Assembly: GCA_964543125.1 (NCBI GenBank)
Contig: CAZIWX010000109.1
Location: forward strand, 1-8,269
Length of the DNA: 8,269 nucleotides
Origin: CAZIWX01 sp964543125
Lineage (GTDB): Bacteria > Fidelibacterota > UBA8477
Direction of reading: 5' to 3'
The notes below the pieces were generated by a model. The model saw nothing but the letters and a program-made list of their open reading frames with translations, did not search any database and was not told the DNA's origin. Below, in pieces: positions 5,471 to 8,269 of this stretch. The stretch's first letter is position 1. Each line of letters begins with the position of its first letter. Made by a program: the position numbers and the translations under genes.

Positions 5471-6871
5471 ATGGAGAATCAAAATCAAAGAACCATTGCC
5501 CAGCCGATTTCTATCTCAGGCGTGGGATTGCATACAGGGGTCCATACCACCCTGACATTCAAACCGGCTCCGGAAAATACCGGGTATGTTTTTTGCCGGG
5601 TGGATGTGGAAAATTCACCCATGATCAAAGCGGATATCGAGCATGTAGTGGACATGTCCCGCGGAACCACTTTGGAGCAATTCGGTGTCCGAATTCACAC
5701 CACCGAGCATGTTCTGGCGGCCGTAAGTGGTTTGGAGATCGATAATATTATCATTGAGTTGGACAATAAGGAACCACCGGTGGCTGATGGCAGTGCCATG
5801 CCGTTTGTAGAAAAACTGCTGGAAGCAGGAATTGTCGAGCAAAATGCACTCCGTGATTATTTAACCGTGGAACGCACGATCACTTATACGGATCCGGATA
5901 GGGGCGTGGACATTCATGTTCTTCCATCCAACCAATTCCGGGCCACCTTCATGATCGACTATAAGCTCCAGTCTTTGGGGACTCAATACACCTCTTTCTA
6001 TTCGCTGGAAGAAGATTTCGTGGAACAGTTTGCACCGGCCAGGACCTTTTGTTTTCTGCATGAAGTGGAGGAGCTAAAAGACCAGGGTTTAATTAAAGGT
6101 GGCTCTGTTCATAATGCGCTGGTCATGATCGATCGGAAGATCGACAATTCCGAATTGCAACGGTTGAAACAATTATTCGACATCAAAGATGATATCGTGC
6201 AGGGCAATAATGGAATATTGAACGGCAAGGAACTGCGGTTTCCCAATGAACCGGTGCGCCATAAGGTGTTGGACCTCATCGGTGATCTGGCTTTACTGGG
6301 GATGCCGATTCAGGGACATGTCATTGCGGCCCGTAGCGGACACGCATCCAATGTTGCGCTGGTTAAACGGCTTAAGAAAGAGCTCGAAAAACAGATTTTA
6401 TCCAAACGCTATCAGCGTCGGCCACGCAAACGCCAAATCTTTCTGGATGCTGAGGCCATTAAGCGCATTTTACCACACCGGTATCCGTTTCTGCTCATCG
6501 ATCGTGTTATTGATTTAGTGCCTATGGAACGCATCGTTGCTGTGAAAAATGTCACGGTGAACGAGCCCTTTTTTCAGGGACATTTCCCGGGAAAACCGGT
6601 GATGCCCGGTGTATTAACGCTGGAAAGCATGGCTCAGGCCGGCGGAGTATTACTGTTGAATACCGTTGCGGATCATGAAAATAAACTGATCTATTTTTCG
6701 GCGGTAGATAAGGTGCGCTGGCGGAAACCCATTGAACCCGGCGATCAAATCATTTTCGAAGTGGAAATGCTGAAATATCGGCTGGGTACCGCCAAGATTC
6801 AGGGGAAAGCCTATGTTGATGGTGTCCTTGTCATGGAAGCCGAACTCATGGCCGCCGTTGTGGATCGCTAA
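5471..6871 (+). CDS. lpxC/fabZ: Bifunctional UDP-3-O-acyl-N-acetylglucosamine deacetylase / 3-hydroxyacyl-ACP dehydratase (LpxC-FabZ fusion)
   Basis: A 466-residue fusion. Residues about 2-307 are LpxC, the zinc deacetylase that commits sugar to lipid A. Residues about 322-465 are FabZ, the hot-dog dehydratase of fatty-acid synthesis. LpxC residues seen: SGVGLHTG near the N-terminus, E79-H80 (first zinc His), RHKVLDLIGD with H264 and D268 (the other zinc ligands) and D272, and H291 in RSGHASN. FabZ residues seen: LPHRYPFLLID, then the active-site FQGHFPGKPVMPGVLTLES with His371 and Glu385. Both halves appear catalytically intact. The basic linker YQRRPRKRQ joins them. No stop or frameshift separates them, so this is a true fusion. 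Start: AGAAGG at 5454-5459 is 11 nt before ATG 5471 but only 2 nt before an in-frame TTG at 5462, so ATG is preferred; TTG would add three residues. The gap to lpxD is 15 nt. The fusion is known in FCB-group bacteria and would fix a 1:1 ratio of the two enzymes competing for hydroxyacyl-ACP. Confidence 0.96.
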   Translation: MENQNQRTIAQPISISGVGLHTGVHTTLTFKPAPENTGYVFCRVDVENSPMIKADIEHVVDMSRGTTLEQFGVRIHTTEHVLAAVSGLEIDNIIIELDNKEPPVADGSAMPFVEKLLEAGIVEQNALRDYLTVERTITYTDPDRGVDIHVLPSNQFRATFMIDYKLQSLGTQYTSFYSLEEDFVEQFAPARTFCFLHEVEELKDQGLIKGGSVHNALVMIDRKIDNSELQRLKQLFDIKDDIVQGNNGILNGKELRFPNEPVRHKVLDLIGDLALLGMPIQGHVIAARSGHASNVALVKRLKKELEKQILSKRYQRRPRKRQIFLDAEAIKRILPHRYPFLLIDRVIDLVPMERIVAVKNVTVNEPFFQGHFPGKPVMPGVLTLESMAQAGGVLLLNTVADHENKLIYFSAVDKVRWRKPIEPGDQIIFEVEMLKYRLGTAKIQGKAYVDGVLVMEAELMAAVVDR

Positions 6872-6877
6872 ATAAGC

Positions 6878-7654
6878 ATGTCGAGTCAAATTCATCCCAC
6901 TGCGCTGATCGCCGCTAAAAATGTGAAAATTGGCGATAATGTAACTATCGGTCCTTTTTCCGTCATCGAGGAAAATGTGGAAATCGCCCATGACGTCATC
7001 ATTCACGGCAGTGTCCAAATCGGCCGGGGAGCGCGAATTGCCAAAGGTGTCCAGGTTTACAAAGGAGCCGTTGTTAGTGGTACGCCCCAGGATTTGAAGT
7101 ACCAGGGCGAAGAAACAACAACGGAGGTAGGTGAGGGAACGGTCATCCGGGAATATGTTACCATCCATCGGGGAACCGCGGACAAATTGCAAACAACCCT
7201 TGGCCGGAACTGTCTGATCATGGCTTACACCCATATTGCACATGATTGTGCAATTGGTGATAATGTTATTCTCAGCAATGCCTGTAATATGGCGGGTCAT
7301 GTGACGATTCAGGAAAGTGCAATCGTCGGAGGGATGGTGCCGATTCACCAATTTGTAACCATCGGGCAGCACAGCTTTATCGGCGGTGGGTTTCGAGTAT
7401 CCAAAGATGTCCCGCCTTATATTCGCGCCTCGAATACACCCTTGAAGTTCAATGGCTTAAATACGGTGGGATTAAGACGTCGTGGATTTTCCAGCGAAAC
7501 CGTTTCCCAAATCAAGCAAGCCTACAACCTGATTTATCGCTCCAAATTTAATGTTTCTCAGGCGTTGGAAGCGATTCGGGATTCTATTCCCCAAACACCG
7601 GAGATCAAGATTATCGTGAATTTCATTGAAAATAGCACCCGCGGTATCATCTGA
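6878..7654 (+). CDS. lpxA: Acyl-ACP--UDP-N-acetylglucosamine O-acyltransferase LpxA
   Basis: A 258-residue enzyme catalysing the first step of lipid A synthesis: transfer of a 3-hydroxyacyl chain from ACP to the 3-OH of UDP-GlcNAc in the cytoplasm. It opens with IHPTALI and left-handed beta-helix hexapeptides through about residue 185, with GTPQDLKYQGE at 68-78, a LpxA mark. The catalytic His is H122 in HIAHDC (E. coli H125). H141 and H157 match E. coli H144 and H160. G170, aligned by hand to E. coli G173, would leave room for a long acyl chain. The helical C-terminal domain begins near NTVGLRRRGF (195-204). Only 6 nt separate it from lpxC-fabZ. The order lpxD, lpxC-fabZ, lpxA keeps three consecutive lipid A steps and the competing dehydratase on one transcript. 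lpxB, which follows lpxA in Proteobacteria, does not follow here. Confidence 0.97.
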   Translation: MSSQIHPTALIAAKNVKIGDNVTIGPFSVIEENVEIAHDVIIHGSVQIGRGARIAKGVQVYKGAVVSGTPQDLKYQGEETTTEVGEGTVIREYVTIHRGTADKLQTTLGRNCLIMAYTHIAHDCAIGDNVILSNACNMAGHVTIQESAIVGGMVPIHQFVTIGQHSFIGGGFRVSKDVPPYIRASNTPLKFNGLNTVGLRRRGFSSETVSQIKQAYNLIYRSKFNVSQALEAIRDSIPQTPEIKIIVNFIENSTRGII

Positions 7655-7707
7655 TTTCTCACCCCGGATTTCCCGGCCCACAAGGATACCTTTTTACTAC
7701 GAAATAA

Positions 7708-8269
7708 ATGGATTATCTTCTTCAAGTTATGCAACGTGCGATTTTCTTTATTGTATTCTTAATTTCGATTCCAAGTTGGGCAACTTCGTGGCTGGACATT
7801 GATCAGCGGCAGGACACGACCCAAATCTACCAGGATTTCAGGCAATTGGCCCTGCTGGTCTCAACACCGGAAGCCTCCATCCTGAGACATTTCGGAATGA
7901 TGACCTGGCAAGCGTCATGGGTGCCCGGCGCAAATCGGATTGAATCGAGCAGCACGGAATTGGGGTTTCATTTGCAACCCTTGCCGGAGTGGATTTTCTC
8001 AGCTAATTTGTGGCATTTCCCTGGTAAAAACCGGATCTATGGTGTGGGCTTAGGTGCTAATTATATTTGGAAATCGGCTGCGAATCATCAGTGGAGTACG
8101 GCGCTCCAGGTCCAGCAGGTCACGGGGCCGGGAACCTTCAGTCAGCACGACATCAGCTTGGTGCAGTATTATCACTATTGGCGGCCGAAATGGAGCTTTG
8201 GCGTACAATTAGCCTATATCATGGAACGATCCCGGTTTGAGCCGGTCTTGTCATTTCAAAATCAGAAAC
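7708..8269 (+). CDS. Secreted protein of unknown identity with beta-barrel-like strands (3' end outside window)
   Basis: The frame is open from ATG 7708 to the right edge (187 codons, no stop). An in-frame TAA immediately precedes it, so the start is 7708 or the second ATG at 7729. Residues 8-25 form a clear signal peptide (MQR, then AIFFIVFLISIPSWA), probably cut after A25; the 7729 start would give a more standard peptide. The mature part is rich in Trp, Tyr and Gln. From about residue 82 it shows repeated short segments of alternating polarity separated by turns, for example IYGVGLGANYIW, WSTALQVQQV, ISLVQYYHYW and WSFGVQLAYIM. This is the pattern of an outer-membrane beta-barrel. I recognise no family motif. 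No good ribosome site is visible; AAGGA at 7682-7686 is too far from either ATG. The gap from lpxA is 53 nt without a convincing terminator, so it could be the last gene of the operon. Function unknown; an outer-membrane barrel is my best reading. Confidence 0.7.
   Translation, partial: MDYLLQVMQRAIFFIVFLISIPSWATSWLDIDQRQDTTQIYQDFRQLALLVSTPEASILRHFGMMTWQASWVPGANRIESSSTELGFHLQPLPEWIFSANLWHFPGKNRIYGVGLGANYIWKSAANHQWSTALQVQQVTGPGTFSQHDISLVQYYHYWRPKWSFGVQLAYIMERSRFEPVLSFQNQK

Noticed and set aside
6650..7372. 240-codon reverse-strand open frame opposite the end of lpxC-fabZ and most of lpxA
   Set aside because: It covers two clear forward genes with intact catalytic motifs, and its translation has no recognisable domain. 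It is a codon-bias shadow.
7664..7695. Possible intrinsic terminator after lpxA (CCGG, 5-nt loop, CCGG, then T5 at 7691-7695)
   Set aside because: The stem is only 4 bp, does not extend, and the T-run is 14 nt away. It is too weak to call.
1..8269. A novel defence, mobile or biosynthetic system
   Set aside because: All genes but the last belong to well-known housekeeping families in a common context. No transposase, integrase, tRNA, terminal repeats, CRISPR array or sharp composition change is visible.

Overview
The window reads as chromosomal core DNA from a diderm, LPS-making bacterium. It is a dense, all-forward-strand envelope-biogenesis cluster. The strongest lineage clue is a single polypeptide joining LpxC and FabZ. 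From what I know of these families, that fusion is characteristic of Bacteroidota/Chlorobiota and related FCB-superphylum lineages (Ignavibacteriota, Marinimicrobia, Calditrichota and similar). The direct uppS-bamA-skp order points the same way. Base composition looks about half G+C by eye and uniform, with no visible sign of recent transfer. The exact phylum cannot be settled from sequence reading alone.

Layout. Positions 1-604 hold the end of an Mrp/ApbC-type iron-sulfur carrier ATPase gene, followed by a small stand-alone DUF59 (MIP18/SufT-like) gene: an Fe-S cluster assembly pair. Positions 605-713 are the longest useful intergenic gap. It contains a perfect 6-bp-stem inverted repeat and then a very good promoter match (TTGACA, 17-nt spacer, TATATT). 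From 714 to 7654 six genes are packed with gaps of 3-25 nt: uppS (undecaprenyl diphosphate synthase), bamA (outer-membrane protein assembly), skp/ompH (periplasmic chaperone), lpxD, lpxC-fabZ fusion, lpxA. From 7708 to the right edge an open reading frame encodes a secreted protein of unknown identity with beta-barrel-like strand patterns, cut by the window end.

How the genes work together. UppS makes the lipid carrier for cell-wall and O-antigen sugars. BamA inserts beta-barrel proteins into the outer membrane, and Skp delivers them. LpxA, LpxC and LpxD are the first three steps of lipid A synthesis, and the FabZ half of the fusion pulls the same hydroxyacyl-ACP pool toward phospholipid acyl chains. 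One transcript would therefore supply carrier lipid, protein-insertion machinery and LPS together. The closing secreted barrel-like gene may be a client or an unrelated neighbour.

I found no mobile element, CRISPR array, RNA gene or clearly new system. The interest lies in gene order, the fusion, the promoter/leader region, start-codon usage (GTG and TTG) and the unidentified terminal gene.
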